This document shows positions 27,575 through 36,457 of a stretch of DNA of 64,000 bases, piece by piece. Position 1 is the first letter of the stretch; every line of letters starts with the position of its first letter. The stretch spans positions 186,001 through 250,000 of the forward strand of contig NZ_JAVDSL010000002.1 of assembly GCF_031455295.1 (NCBI RefSeq). The letters are read 5' to 3'. The translations under genes were made by a program, and so were the position numbers. Below the pieces are notes generated by a model. It saw only the letters and a list, made by a program, of their open reading frames with translations. It made no database searches and was not told the DNA's origin. The DNA comes from Leifsonia sp. 1010 (GTDB lineage Bacteria > Actinomycetota > Actinomycetes > Actinomycetales > Microbacteriaceae).

Positions 27575-27932
27575 ACAGCCCGGATGCCAGTCATTTACTG
27601 GCATCCGGGCTTTTTCCTGGGGTTGAACCGGGCCGTCGGGAGCTTCCCACGCGTGGTCCTGCGGCCAGCCGTTCGGGATCTTCCCGGTTGTGCGGCGATG
27701 CAGCCGGCCGGCTTCGTCCACCCGGACATGCATTGCGGTAGACCGTCGGATAGGTCGGGCCCAAAAACCACGCCACGGGGTTGACCAGCTCGAGGGCGAC
27801 GCGCCAGGCGGGCGGGGTGACGAGGTGGAGCATCCGCATCTCCGCGGAGCCCATCTCGCCGTCGAGGTGCCAACCGTCATTCATGCGGCGCAACATCTCC
27901 TCGCGGAGTCTCTGCGCCGATGTCGTGTACAT
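27569..27932 (-). pseudogene. Frameshifted small hypothetical gene
   Basis: One frame begins MYTTSAQRLREEMLRRMNDG at 27932 and reads well through LVNPVAWFLGPTYPTVYR to about 27735. It then becomes proline/arginine-rich nonsense. The next frame, entered one base later, continues sensibly as MHVRVDEAGRLHRRTTGKIP. An extra base near 27734 would explain this. The second frame runs across the tRNA terminator to a stop at 27569 inside the tRNA 3' end, so its own end also seems lost. A sequencing error is possible. No family is recognised. Confidence 0.45.
27577..27615 (+). terminator. Intrinsic terminator of tRNA-Glu
   Basis: A perfect 14-bp stem (27578-27591 with 27597-27610) with a 5-nt loop is followed by TTTTT. 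It begins 3 nt after the tRNA CCA end. Confidence 0.92.
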
Positions 27933-28017
27933 GTCGACAATCATGCACGGCGGATGTACAGAGCGGCTTCCCACGTTCGAGGCATCACGGGGGCGACGGA
28001 GGTGAGCAGCAGGTGCC

Positions 28018-29418
28018 TCACAGCGTGATGACGCTGACCTGGTCCTTTCCGCGGTCCTTGGACCGGTACATCGCCTTGTCGGCGACCCGCAGCAGTTCCG
28101 GGCCGCTGAGGACGCGCGAGGGTCCGGCCGCGTGCACGGTGACGCCGACGCTGGCGGTGATGACGCGCTGCCAGCCGTCGTCGTGGAGAGGCTGCTTGAT
28201 CGCGACCCGGATGCGTTCGGCGATCGCGGACGCGCGCTCGTGGTCGGTGTTCTGGCAGACGATGATGAACTCGTCGCCGCCGTAGCGGCACACCAGGTCG
28301 TCGCCGCGCACGGCGGAGACCAGCCGGGCGGCGATCAGCTTGAGCACGGTGTCGCCGGCGGTGTGGTCCAGCTCGTCGTTGACCGACTTGAAGTCGTCCA
28401 GGTCCACGAAGATCAGGGCGAGCGGCTCCTGGCGCTCTATCGCCGACGCGACGCTGGCCGTGATGTGGCTGCGCAGCAGCACGCGGTTGGCGAGCCCGGT
28501 GAGCGGGTCGTGCAGGGCGATCGCGGCGAGCTGCGCCTGCAACTGGAGGCGCGCGACCGTCTGCGTCGCTTGGCGGCACAGCGAGCCGAGCAGTTCGACG
28601 GCGTGCTCGTCGAGCTCCGGAGGCCGCGAGAAGTAGCAGGCCAGCGTCCCGATCGAAGCGCCCGCGTGGATGAGCGGAGCGGTCAGCAGGGAGTCGAGCC
28701 GAGCCGCGCGGAGGGCCGCCGCCACGTCCGGGTGGGCCAGTTCATCCCGGACGGACCAGGTCGCGAGCGCGGGGCCGACCGGGCCGAGCGCGGGGAGCCC
28801 GCCGGGGAGCAGCGCGGCATCCAACGGGACGGTCCCGCCGACCAGGTGCGGTTCGTGGCCGTCGAGGAAGACGGCGGCCGCCATCGCGCCCAGACCCTGC
28901 TGCGCGCTCTCCGCCAACGCCTGCGCGAGCATCTCCACGGTGTCGCTCTCGCCGAAGGCGGTGGTCGCGTTCTGGAGCACGCGGGTGCGCGCCTCCGACC
29001 CCTCCGCGATGCGGCGGGCGGCGAGCAGCTGGCGCTCGTAATCCTGGCGGCGGCTGGCGTCGAAGACGGCGACGTGGATGAGAGGGCCGGCCTCGGCCTC
29101 GTCGACCACCGCGTTGACGAGCACGGGCAGCGCGTCGTCGTGGGTCGTACGGAACGACAGGGCGACCTCGCGCACCTCGCCCTGGAGGTGGAGGACCGGG
29201 AGGAAGCGGGTCTCGTAGAAGATCCGCGCACCCGGCTCGAGCAGGTCTGTGAGCGCCGCCCCGACGAGCTCGTCCGCCGCACGGCCCGTCCACGCGGCGA
29301 AGGTGGCGTTGACGCGCAGGATGCGGCCGCCCTCGGTCAGCGTGACGAGACCGCACGGCGCGCGGTCGTAGAGCGCATCCGCCGGGAGTCCCTCCGACGT
29401 GATCTCCTCCGCCGTCAT
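28018..29418 (-). CDS. PAS-GAF-GGDEF diguanylate cyclase
   Basis: The 466-residue soluble protein has a PAS domain (about 15-125: LYDRAPCGLVTLTEGGRILR, TFAAWTGRAADELVGA), a GAF domain (about 145-290) and a GGDEF domain (HDPLTGLANR to the end). The active motif RYGGDEF is intact, and the inhibitory site RGDD lies five residues before it, so c-di-GMP synthesis with product feedback is expected. Its ATG overlaps the stop of the RsbQ-like gene (ATGA). By analogy with RsbQ-RsbP, the PAS domain probably receives the signal from that hydrolase. Confidence 0.9.
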   Translation of the reverse strand: MTAEEITSEGLPADALYDRAPCGLVTLTEGGRILRVNATFAAWTGRAADELVGAALTDLLEPGARIFYETRFLPVLHLQGEVREVALSFRTTHDDALPVLVNAVVDEAEAGPLIHVAVFDASRRQDYERQLLAARRIAEGSEARTRVLQNATTAFGESDTVEMLAQALAESAQQGLGAMAAAVFLDGHEPHLVGGTVPLDAALLPGGLPALGPVGPALATWSVRDELAHPDVAAALRAARLDSLLTAPLIHAGASIGTLACYFSRPPELDEHAVELLGSLCRQATQTVARLQLQAQLAAIALHDPLTGLANRVLLRSHITASVASAIERQEPLALIFVDLDDFKSVNDELDHTAGDTVLKLIAARLVSAVRGDDLVCRYGGDEFIIVCQNTDHERASAIAERIRVAIKQPLHDDGWQRVITASVGVTVHAAGPSRVLSGPELLRVADKAMYRSKDRGKDQVSVITL

Positions 29419-30293
29419 GCCAGCGAGCTCCGGATGGCCGCGGCCAGCTCGTCGGGTCCGGACAGGTTCGGGCAGTGCCCGGTGGCGTCGAGCTGCACGA
29501 ACACACTGCCGGGGATCTGCGCGTGAACGTAGCGCCCGACCGGCCCGGGCGCGATCGCGTCCTCCGAGCACTGCAGCACGACGGTGGGCACGGTGACCTC
29601 GGGAAGGTCGGCGCGGTTGTCGGAGAGGAACGTGACGCGGGCGAAGTGCCCGGCGATCGCCGGATCGGTCCGGCAGAAGCTCGCGGTCAGCTCGGCGCCG
29701 AGCTCCGGCCGGTCGGGGTTGCCGGCGATGACGGGCGCTATCGCCTCCGACCACCCCAGATAGTTGTCGTCGAGGGTGTCGAGCAGGCCCTCGATGTCGG
29801 AGCGGGTGAAACCGCCGACGTAATCGCCTTCGTCGATGTAGCGCGGCGACGGACCGACGAGCACCAGGCGGCCGAAGCGCCCGGGGGAGCGGTTGGCGGC
29901 CAGCACGCCGATCATCGCGCTGACGGAATGGCCGACGAAGACGGCGTCGTGGAGGTCGAGGGCCTCGAAGATCTCGAGCACGTCGTCGGCGTAGCCGTGA
30001 AGCGAGTCGTACTTGGCCCGGTCGTAGGCGCTCACATCGGAGTCGCCCGCGCCGACGTGGTCGAAGACGATCACCCGGAAGTCGGACTCGAAATGCGGGA
30101 CCACCCGCCGCCACATCTCCTGGCTGCAGCCGAAGCCGTGCGCGAAGACGATCGGACGGCCGGACGGATCACCGGACTCGCGGACGCTGTTGCGACGTCG
30201 GACGTCGACAGCATCGGTCGGTTGCAGCATCCAGGGTCCCATCTTCGGTGTGAGGAACGGCCCCTCTCCGGCGTCAATGGGCCGTCTCCGCAT
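29415..30293 (-). CDS. RsbQ-like alpha/beta hydrolase
   Basis: The sequence follows RsbQ closely: VFAHGFGCSQEMWRRVVPHF, IVFDHVGAGDSD, YDRAKYDSLHGYADDVLEIF, the nucleophile VGHSVSAMIG, CSEDAIAPGPV and the His in LDATGHCPNLS. RsbQ (and plant D14/KAI2 receptors) bind and hydrolyse a small hydrophobic ligand and pass a signal to a partner PAS protein. Here the partner is a GGDEF enzyme, not the RsbP phosphatase. Start is uncertain: 30293 has GATAAG 6 nt upstream; an internal ATG at 30230 (MLQPTDAV) would match the length of RsbQ. Confidence 0.88.
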   Translation of the reverse strand: MRRRPIDAGEGPFLTPKMGPWMLQPTDAVDVRRRNSVRESGDPSGRPIVFAHGFGCSQEMWRRVVPHFESDFRVIVFDHVGAGDSDVSAYDRAKYDSLHGYADDVLEIFEALDLHDAVFVGHSVSAMIGVLAANRSPGRFGRLVLVGPSPRYIDEGDYVGGFTRSDIEGLLDTLDDNYLGWSEAIAPVIAGNPDRPELGAELTASFCRTDPAIAGHFARVTFLSDNRADLPEVTVPTVVLQCSEDAIAPGPVGRYVHAQIPGSVFVQLDATGHCPNLSGPDELAAAIRSSLA

Positions 30294-30335
30294 CCCGAGC
30301 TTATCCGGGATCGCGCCGCACCGGGATCGTGCCGT

Positions 30336-30563
30336 TCACCGGGTCGCTGCTCCCGGCATCCACTCCTCCGGGTAGTGATCGCGCACCGCGGCGTTGAAGT
30401 AGGAGCCCGCCGACTCGGCGGCTCGCAGCTCGCGCCACACCCGCGCGGGCACGAGGAAGTAGCGGTACACCTCGCCCGACACGAACTCGACCTCCAGCGT
30501 CCGCACGGAGGGGTCGTACCCCGCCGTCGCGATCACCGTGCTGTCGAATGCCACCCGCTCCAC
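30336..30563 (-). CDS. KTSC domain protein
   Basis: A 75-residue protein that is almost wholly a KTSC domain: VAFDSTVIATAGYDPSVRTL, FVSGEVYRYFLVPARVWREL and AESAGSYFNAAVRDHYP. Its function is unknown; such small proteins often sit near nucleic-acid enzymes. The GTG at 30563 lies 6 nt after TAGGGT, a leaderless arrangement. Confidence 0.8.
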   Translation of the reverse strand: MERVAFDSTVIATAGYDPSVRTLEVEFVSGEVYRYFLVPARVWRELRAAESAGSYFNAAVRDHYPEEWMPGAATR

Positions 30564-30599
30564 GTCCGCACCCTACGCCGGACCTCCGACGGCACTAGG

Positions 30600-30774
30600 A
30601 TGTCCGAAGCGAAGGGGAGTATCCCGGACGGCTCGGCGGCAGGTGCGAACCTGTGACCGGCCGGCGCTGTGCACGTCAGCACGGTCTGCGAAGCAGCGGA
30701 CCCGGGCACAGCGGCACCGACGAGGTGCAGGAGAGACTTTCGGTGCTTTTCCGCGCCCTCCGAAAGGTCTCCCG
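30600..30774 (+). ncRNA. yybP-ykoY manganese riboswitch (probable)
   Basis: The leader of terC contains the family's conserved GAAGGGGAGTA (30611-30621), followed by several GC-rich helices and ending in the hairpin 30730-30743/30760-30772 (CTTTCGG with CCGAAAG). That last hairpin contains AAAGG (30763-30767), the terC ribosome site, so control is probably at translation. TerC/Alx exporters are classical targets of this Mn2+ riboswitch. I matched by eye, not with a covariance model. Confidence 0.75.
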
Positions 30775-31842
30775 TTGCACACTGCGCTTCCCCTCTGGTT
30801 CGAGATCGGCTCCTTCGTCGTCCTCCTGCTGATCCTCGCCTTCGACCTGCTGATCATCTTCAAGAGGCCGCACATCCCGAGCCCGCGCGAGTCCGCGCTC
30901 TGGGTCGCCTTCTACGTTGCGCTGGCGCTGATCTTCGCCCTGCTGATGCTGGTGGTGGGGGATGCGGAGCACGCCGGGCAGTTCCTCGCCGGGTGGTTGA
31001 CGGAGTACAGCCTCAGCATCGACAACCTGTTCGTGTTCGTGATCATCATGGGCCGGTTCGCGGTGCCGAGGAAGTATCAGCAGGAAGTGCTGATGGTGGG
31101 CATCATCCTGGCGCTGATCTTCCGCGGGGTGTTCATCCTGCTGGGAGCCGGTCTGATCGCGAGCTTCAGCGCGATCTTCTACCTGTTCGGCGCGTTCCTG
31201 CTGTGGACGGCGTTCAACCAGGCCTTCGGCAAGCATGACGACGAGGGCGCGGAGGACTCCTGGTTCATCAAGTTCGCCCGCAAGCACCTGAAGGTGTCGA
31301 CCCAGTACAACGGCAACAAGCTGCGCACGGTGGTGGACGGCCGACGGATGTTCACGCCGCTGATCATCGTGTTCATCGCCCTGGGCACCACCGACCTGCT
31401 GTTCGCCCTCGACTCCATCCCGGCGATCTTCGGCATCACCCAGAGCCCGTTCATCGTCTTCACGGCCAACGTGTTCGCGCTGATGGGCCTCCGGCAGCTG
31501 TACTTCCTGCTCGGGCACCTGCTCGACAAGCTGGTGTACCTCAAGTACGGGATCGCGTTCATCCTCGCCTTCATCGGCGTGAAGCTGGTGTTCCACGCGA
31601 TGCACGAGAACGAGCTGCCGTTCATCAACGGCGGCGAGCACATCGAGTGGGCGCCCGATATCAGCACCTGGACCTCGCTGCTGGTGATCGTCGGCGCCAT
31701 GGTTGTCGCTACGATTGCAAGTCTGGTGAAGCTGCGGATGAGCGGCACCAGCGTCGCCGAGGCCATCCACGGTGACGAATCCGACGAGGACGAGGCCGAG
31801 GAAACGGTCGTCGACGGCACGCAGGAGGACCCCCGCACATGA
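30775..31842 (+). CDS. terC: TerC family membrane protein, probable Mn2+ exporter
   Basis: From a TTG at 30775 (AAAGG 7 nt upstream) the product has 355 residues and about eight TM helices. TerC signatures are TEYSLSIDNLFVFVIIMGRF, YLFGAFLLWTAFNQAF, FIALGTTDLLFALDSIPAIF and FALMGLRQLYFLLGHLLDKL, including the membrane Asp residues of the ion path. A Glu/Asp-rich tail ends the protein. The riboswitch in front argues for manganese export. Its stop overlaps the PP2C start in ATGA, linking metal efflux to a Mn-dependent phosphatase. Confidence 0.92.
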   Translation: MHTALPLWFEIGSFVVLLLILAFDLLIIFKRPHIPSPRESALWVAFYVALALIFALLMLVVGDAEHAGQFLAGWLTEYSLSIDNLFVFVIIMGRFAVPRKYQQEVLMVGIILALIFRGVFILLGAGLIASFSAIFYLFGAFLLWTAFNQAFGKHDDEGAEDSWFIKFARKHLKVSTQYNGNKLRTVVDGRRMFTPLIIVFIALGTTDLLFALDSIPAIFGITQSPFIVFTANVFALMGLRQLYFLLGHLLDKLVYLKYGIAFILAFIGVKLVFHAMHENELPFINGGEHIEWAPDISTWTSLLVIVGAMVVATIASLVKLRMSGTSVAEAIHGDESDEDEAEETVVDGTQEDPRT

Positions 31843-32654
31843 GCTCTCTCGTCGGCGTGACCGTCCGCAGCGACACGGGCGCGGTCCGGCACGTCAACGA
31901 GGACAGCGCTCTGGCGCAGGATCCGGTGTTCGTCGTCGCCGACGGCATGGGCGGTCACGCGCGCGGCGACCTGGCCAGCCGGACGGCCGTGGAGAGCCTC
32001 GCGCGCACCCTGCAGCCGGGCTCGCGGCCGACACCGGATGAGGTGATCCGCGCCATCGACGAGGCGAACGCCGCCGTGCGGTCGCTCTCCGGCGCCGACG
32101 AGTCGGGTGCTGCGGTGGCGGGCACCACGCTGGCCGGGATCGTGCGCGTCCGCGTGCCGGAGCTGGCGGCGGAGCAGTGGATGGTCGTCAACGTCGGCGA
32201 CTCGCGCGTCTACGCGTGGGACGGCCGGCAGCTGCGCCAGCTGACCGTGGACCATTCCGCCGTCCAGGAGCTGGTGGATGCCGGCCTCATCAGCGAGGCG
32301 CAGGCCGCGGTGCACCCCGAGCGCAACGTGATCACGCGAGCCCTCGGGGCCGAGGATTTCGTGGACACCGACAGCGAGCTGGTCGCCGAGAGCGGCCGGC
32401 AGATCTTCCTCATCTGCTCCGACGGCCTGACGCGCGAGCTCAGCGACCAGCGGATCGCCGAGATCCTCGCGCAGGGCCCCTCCGACCCGGCGTCCGCCCT
32501 GGTGGACGCGGCGAACGAGGCCGGCGGCCACGACAACATCACCGTGATCGTGGTTGAATCGGTGACCGGGGAGGACACCACGGCCCCCGTCGACACGCGA
32601 GAACGCGCCGACGGAAGCGGCCGGGAGTTCGAAGACACGCAGCCGAGGGAGTAG
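31839..32654 (+). CDS. PP2C family Ser/Thr protein phosphatase
   Basis: The 271-residue protein has all PP2C motifs: RHVNEDSALA, VVADGMGGHARGDLAS (metal Asp), GTTLAG, VNVGDSRVYAWDG, LICSDGLTREL and GGHDNITVIVV. It is cytoplasmic, without a TM helix, and needs two Mn2+ or Mg2+ ions. It overlaps terC by 4 nt and is followed after 7 bp by a FHA gene and then the kinase, so it is the likely counter-enzyme of that kinase. Confidence 0.92.
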   Translation: MSSLVGVTVRSDTGAVRHVNEDSALAQDPVFVVADGMGGHARGDLASRTAVESLARTLQPGSRPTPDEVIRAIDEANAAVRSLSGADESGAAVAGTTLAGIVRVRVPELAAEQWMVVNVGDSRVYAWDGRQLRQLTVDHSAVQELVDAGLISEAQAAVHPERNVITRALGAEDFVDTDSELVAESGRQIFLICSDGLTRELSDQRIAEILAQGPSDPASALVDAANEAGGHDNITVIVVESVTGEDTTAPVDTRERADGSGREFEDTQPRE

Positions 32655-32661
32655 GTCGTCC

Positions 32662-33948
32662 GTGTTCGAAGTGCAGCAGGCGGCAGCCGGGCAGTGGGCG
32701 GTCGTCGCGGGGGGTGCGCGGGCGCTGCTGGTGGCCGAGACCGACCCTGCGCGGCTGCGGGCGCTCTTCGAGGCGGTCCGCGCGGGCTTCGCCGAGACAC
32801 TGGATGCGCTGGTCGCCCGGGGGCTGAGCCGTACGCCGTCCTTTGCGCTGCTGGACGCATCCACCGGGCCCGTGCTGCTGGCCGTGCGCGGGACGGCCAG
32901 CGCGACGATCGCTGACGGCGGAGCCGAACGCACGGTGCGGGCCTCCGGGGTCTCGTCGTGGGTCGAGACGCAGCTGACCGACGCGACCGCTGTGACCCTG
33001 GGCGCTGCCGCGGGGGAGACGCTCCCGCTCGGGGAGGGCGTCGTGCGGTCCGGCGGCGTCGTCTGGTCCGCCGCGGAGCAGGCGGAGGATGTCGGCGCGA
33101 CCGTCGCGGCCCCGCCCCGTCGTGAGCGCGAGACCGGACCGGTGGATGCGCTGGCCCTGGATGGCGGCGCGGTCGGCTCAGAATCGGCAGCCACCGGGCA
33201 GGTCGATCCCGAGCCGGTGATCGCCGGACCGGCCGTCGAGGCGTTCGAGCCCGCGCCGGCTCCAGTCGAGCCCGATCCGCACACGCGCGTCCCCGAGGCG
33301 ACCTTCGCCGACGTCCCGTCCGCCGACGCGGCACCGGCGCCCGCGCAACCGTCCGAGGCGCCCGGCTACGACCACCTCTTCGGGGCGACCATGGTGCGGA
33401 GCGTCGAGGACGCCGCCGTCCGCCCGGAGGAGGAGGACGCGGCCCCGCCGAAGATCGACCTCCCCGGCTTCATCACCGACTCCTTCCCGCCGGCCGCGGG
33501 GCGCCTCGCGGGCGATCACGACGGGCTCACCGTCATGAGCGGAGACCTGCCGCAGCGTGCGCGACCCACGGAGACCGAGCAGGAGCCTGCGCGCGAGCCC
33601 GCGCCGCAGACGTTCGCCGTGCTGCTCTCCGACGGCCGCCGGGAGCCGCTGTCGGCACCGGTCGTCGTCGGCCGTGCGCCGAGCGTCTCGGCCGTCCCCG
33701 CCCTCCGCGGCGCCCGTCCGGTCACGCTGACCACCGCCGAGGACGACATCTCGCGCTCCCACGTCGCGGTCGCGGTCGAGGGCGACAGTGTCGTCGTCAC
33801 CGACCTGCACTCGCGCAACGGCACCTTGATCGTGCTGCCCGGCAAGACACCGCAGAAGCTTCGCAGCGGCGAGCCGACCACCGTCGTCCTCGGAACCGTG
33901 ATCGACCTCGGCAGCGGGGCGACGCTGACCGTCGAGGCAGCCGGATGA
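32662..33948 (+). CDS. FHA domain protein with long acidic linker
   Basis: The 428-residue protein starts with GTG at 32662. An N-terminal globular part (FEVQQAAAGQWAVVAGGARA, about 1-130) is followed by a low-complexity Pro/Ala/Glu linker and a C-terminal FHA domain (about 315-428: PVVVGRAPSV, DDISRSHVAVAVEGDSVVVT, DLHSRNGTLIVLPG). The phosphothreonine-binding Arg, Ser-His and Asn are present. The linker has Thr sites that the neighbouring kinase could phosphorylate. The stop overlaps the kinase start. Confidence 0.85.
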   Translation: MFEVQQAAAGQWAVVAGGARALLVAETDPARLRALFEAVRAGFAETLDALVARGLSRTPSFALLDASTGPVLLAVRGTASATIADGGAERTVRASGVSSWVETQLTDATAVTLGAAAGETLPLGEGVVRSGGVVWSAAEQAEDVGATVAAPPRRERETGPVDALALDGGAVGSESAATGQVDPEPVIAGPAVEAFEPAPAPVEPDPHTRVPEATFADVPSADAAPAPAQPSEAPGYDHLFGATMVRSVEDAAVRPEEEDAAPPKIDLPGFITDSFPPAAGRLAGDHDGLTVMSGDLPQRARPTETEQEPAREPAPQTFAVLLSDGRREPLSAPVVVGRAPSVSAVPALRGARPVTLTTAEDDISRSHVAVAVEGDSVVVTDLHSRNGTLIVLPGKTPQKLRSGEPTTVVLGTVIDLGSGATLTVEAAG

Positions 33949-35660
33949 GGCGCATGGCCTCGCAGCCGCCCGAGCTCGACGGCTTCCATTTCATCCGTCT
34001 GCTCGGATCCGGTGGGTTCTCGGACGTCTTCCTCTACGAGCAGCAGCTGCCGAAGCGCAGCGTCGCCGTGAAGGTGCTGCTGACGGACGGCGTGGACGAG
34101 TCGGCGCGAGCCCGCTTCGTCGCCGAGGCGAACGTGATGGCCCGGCTCTCCGCGCATCCCTACATCGTCACGATCTTCCACGCGGGCGTGGCCGGAGACG
34201 ACCGCCCCTTCCTCGTCATGGAGTACTGCTCCGGTCCGTCGCTGGCCGACCGGCTGAAGCGCGAGCGGATCGGCGTCGAGGACGCCCTGCGCACCGGCGT
34301 GCGGCTGTCCAGCGCGGTCGCGACCGCCCACGCGGCCGGCATCCTCCACCGCGACATCAAGCCCGCGAACGTGCTCACCAACGCGCTCGGCTGGCCGGCG
34401 CTGACCGACTTCGGCATCGCCTCCGCGCTCGAGGAGCTGCCGGTGCACACGACGACGCTGTCCGAATTGCGCAGCTCGCCGTCGGACACCGCGACCTCCG
34501 GCAGCCGCAGCGTCGGTCTCAGCGTGCCCTGGTCGCCGCCCGAGATGTTCTCCGACGACCCGGATCCGGATGTGCGCAGCGACATCTTCTCGCTCGCCGC
34601 GACCGTGCACACGCTCCTCGCCGGGCGGACGCCGTTCGAGGTCCCCGGACGCTCGAACGGCACCCTCGACCTGATGGGACGCATCGAGCGCGGGATGATC
34701 ACGCCGCTCGACCGGCCGGATGTTCCGGCGTCGCTGGCCTCCGTCCTGCGGCGGGGCATGGCCACCCGCCGTGAGGACCGCTACCAGACCGCCGTCGACT
34801 TCGCCCGGGCTCTGCAGCGCGTCGAGCTGGAGCTGGGCCTCGCGCCGACCAGCATCGACGTGCCGAACCTCAGCGTGGGGGATGCGCGCCCCGGCCCGTC
34901 GTCGGACGGCGGGGAGCAGGAGACCCGCGCGCGGTCGGTGGCCACGATCCGGGCGCAGCAGCCGGCGCCCGCGCCGACTGCGGTCGACGCGCGGTCCGCC
35001 GAGCGACAGGCCGCCCCTGCCGTGCCCGCGGCGCCTGAGCCCGAGGCCACCCGCGTCCGCGGCGTCGTGCCCATCTCCGCACAGCCGCCCGCGCGCTCCG
35101 CCACGACCGACGAGCACCCGTCGGCCGAGCCGGTGCAGGACCACACCATCCTCCGCTCACGCCCTTCGGCCGAAGAGGGCGACGGGACGCCGCGGGACGG
35201 TGCGGACGACGCATCCGGCCCGGACGCACCGGCCCCTGTGCGCGACCCGCGACGACGCCTCCTCACCTGGATCGGCGTCGGCGCCGCGGCCGTGGTCGTC
35301 CTGGCGGTCGCGGCGGCCGTCGTGGCCAACCTCGTCGCCGCTCCCTCCACATCCACCGGCCCGGGCGCCCAGCCGAGCGACGGCGGCAGCATCGCCGTCA
35401 CGGTCGTGCCGCTGCCGGTGCTGGTCTCCGCCGTCCGCGCCCCGGACGGCGCCAGCGCGACCTTCACGTGGAAGACGGCGGACGCCCAGAAGGGCGACCA
35501 GTTCACGTGGCAGCAGGAGGGCACGACCAACGGTCCCTCCGTCACGGCCGAGCGAAAGGTCACCCTCGCGAACCTCACACCGGGCGTCCCGGTCTGCATC
35601 GACGTCGCGACGGTCCGCGCCGGCCGCACCTCCGAGCAGCTGAAGGCGTGCGCGCCGTGA
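33945..35660 (+). CDS. Membrane Ser/Thr protein kinase with extracellular FN3-like domain
   Basis: The 571-residue PknB-type kinase has a Gly loop GSGGFSDVFL, VAVKVLL (Lys), HRDIKPANVLTN (catalytic loop), TDFGIASAL (DFG) and VPWSPPEMFSDDPDPDVRSD. A Pro/Ala linker leads to one TM helix (VGAAAVVVLAVAAAVVANLV, near 450-470). The outer part, about 485-571, is FN3-like (ATFTWKTADAQKGDQFTW, VTLANLTPGVPVCIDV) and not PASTA, so its ligand is not muropeptide by analogy. Overlapping neighbours are FHA proteins, and a PP2C lies upstream. Confidence 0.9.
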   Translation: MRRMASQPPELDGFHFIRLLGSGGFSDVFLYEQQLPKRSVAVKVLLTDGVDESARARFVAEANVMARLSAHPYIVTIFHAGVAGDDRPFLVMEYCSGPSLADRLKRERIGVEDALRTGVRLSSAVATAHAAGILHRDIKPANVLTNALGWPALTDFGIASALEELPVHTTTLSELRSSPSDTATSGSRSVGLSVPWSPPEMFSDDPDPDVRSDIFSLAATVHTLLAGRTPFEVPGRSNGTLDLMGRIERGMITPLDRPDVPASLASVLRRGMATRREDRYQTAVDFARALQRVELELGLAPTSIDVPNLSVGDARPGPSSDGGEQETRARSVATIRAQQPAPAPTAVDARSAERQAAPAVPAAPEPEATRVRGVVPISAQPPARSATTDEHPSAEPVQDHTILRSRPSAEEGDGTPRDGADDASGPDAPAPVRDPRRRLLTWIGVGAAAVVVLAVAAAVVANLVAAPSTSTGPGAQPSDGGSIAVTVVPLPVLVSAVRAPDGASATFTWKTADAQKGDQFTWQQEGTTNGPSVTAERKVTLANLTPGVPVCIDVATVRAGRTSEQLKACAP

Positions 35661-36418
35661 CCGCCGCGAAGCCGCTCACGGTCGAGTTCTGCGGCGAGCT
35701 CTACAGCGTCGAGCCGGGCAGCGAGTTCGGCATCGGGCGCGAGGCCGAGCTCACCATCGACGACAACCCGTACCTGCATCGCCGCTTCCTCACGGTCGGG
35801 CACGACTACGGGATGTGGTGGCTGAGCAACGTGGGCACCCTGCTGACCGCGACGGTCACCGATGCGACCGGCACGATGCAGGCGTGGCTCGCGCCGGGCG
35901 CGAAGCTGCCGATCGTCTTCCAGACGATGCACGTCATGTTCAGCGCGGGCGCGACGACGTACGACTTCACCATCTCGAGCGACGAGGACTACTTCAATAC
36001 CGCGGTCCAGGTGGATGCGGCGGGCGGCTCCACCACGGTCCTCCCGGTGACGCTCACCACCAGCCAGCGCCAGCTGATCGTCGCCCTCGCCGAGGGGGTG
36101 CTGACGCAGACCGTTCCCGGCCGCGGCACCATCCCGACCTCCGCCGAGGCCGCCGAGCGCCTGGGCTGGAGTATGACGACCTTCAACCGCAAGCTCGACA
36201 ACGTCTGCGACAAGCTCGACAAGCTGGGCGTCGCCGGGCTGCGCGGCGGCCGCGGGAAGCTGGCGACGAACCGCCGGGCCCGGCTCGTCGAGTATGCGGT
36301 GACGACCCGTCTCGTCGGCGTCGAAGACCTCCCGCTGCTCGACCGGCACGACGACACCGATGCCGACGCCGCACTTGACCGGACGCCCTCCGGGGAGGAC
36401 GGTGGCACGGACGACTGA
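35657..36418 (+). CDS. FHA-like protein with C-terminal winged helix-turn-helix
   Basis: The 253-residue protein begins at a GTG overlapping the kinase stop. Residues 1-115 resemble a FHA/SpaA-type beta sandwich (FGIGREAELTIDDNPYLHRR, WWLSNVG). Residues about 130-215 look like a DNA-binding domain (TLTTSQRQLIVALAEGVL, PTSAEAAERLGWSMTTFNRK, LDNVCDKLDKLGV). Phospho-dependent transcription control by the adjacent kinase is a reasonable inference. The dyad at 36458, just downstream and before the giant gene, is a candidate target. Confidence 0.8.
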   Translation: MTAAKPLTVEFCGELYSVEPGSEFGIGREAELTIDDNPYLHRRFLTVGHDYGMWWLSNVGTLLTATVTDATGTMQAWLAPGAKLPIVFQTMHVMFSAGATTYDFTISSDEDYFNTAVQVDAAGGSTTVLPVTLTTSQRQLIVALAEGVLTQTVPGRGTIPTSAEAAERLGWSMTTFNRKLDNVCDKLDKLGVAGLRGGRGKLATNRRARLVEYAVTTRLVGVEDLPLLDRHDDTDADAALDRTPSGEDGGTDD

Positions 36419-36457
36419 GGCGCTTCCCGCGTGGCCCGGCGGGATCGAACCGGCCTG

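Noticed and set aside
33945-35660. PASTA-domain PknB kinase of the cell-division cluster
   Set aside because: The outer domain is FN3-like without PASTA repeats, and the neighbours lack rodA, pbpA and the usual fhaAB order.
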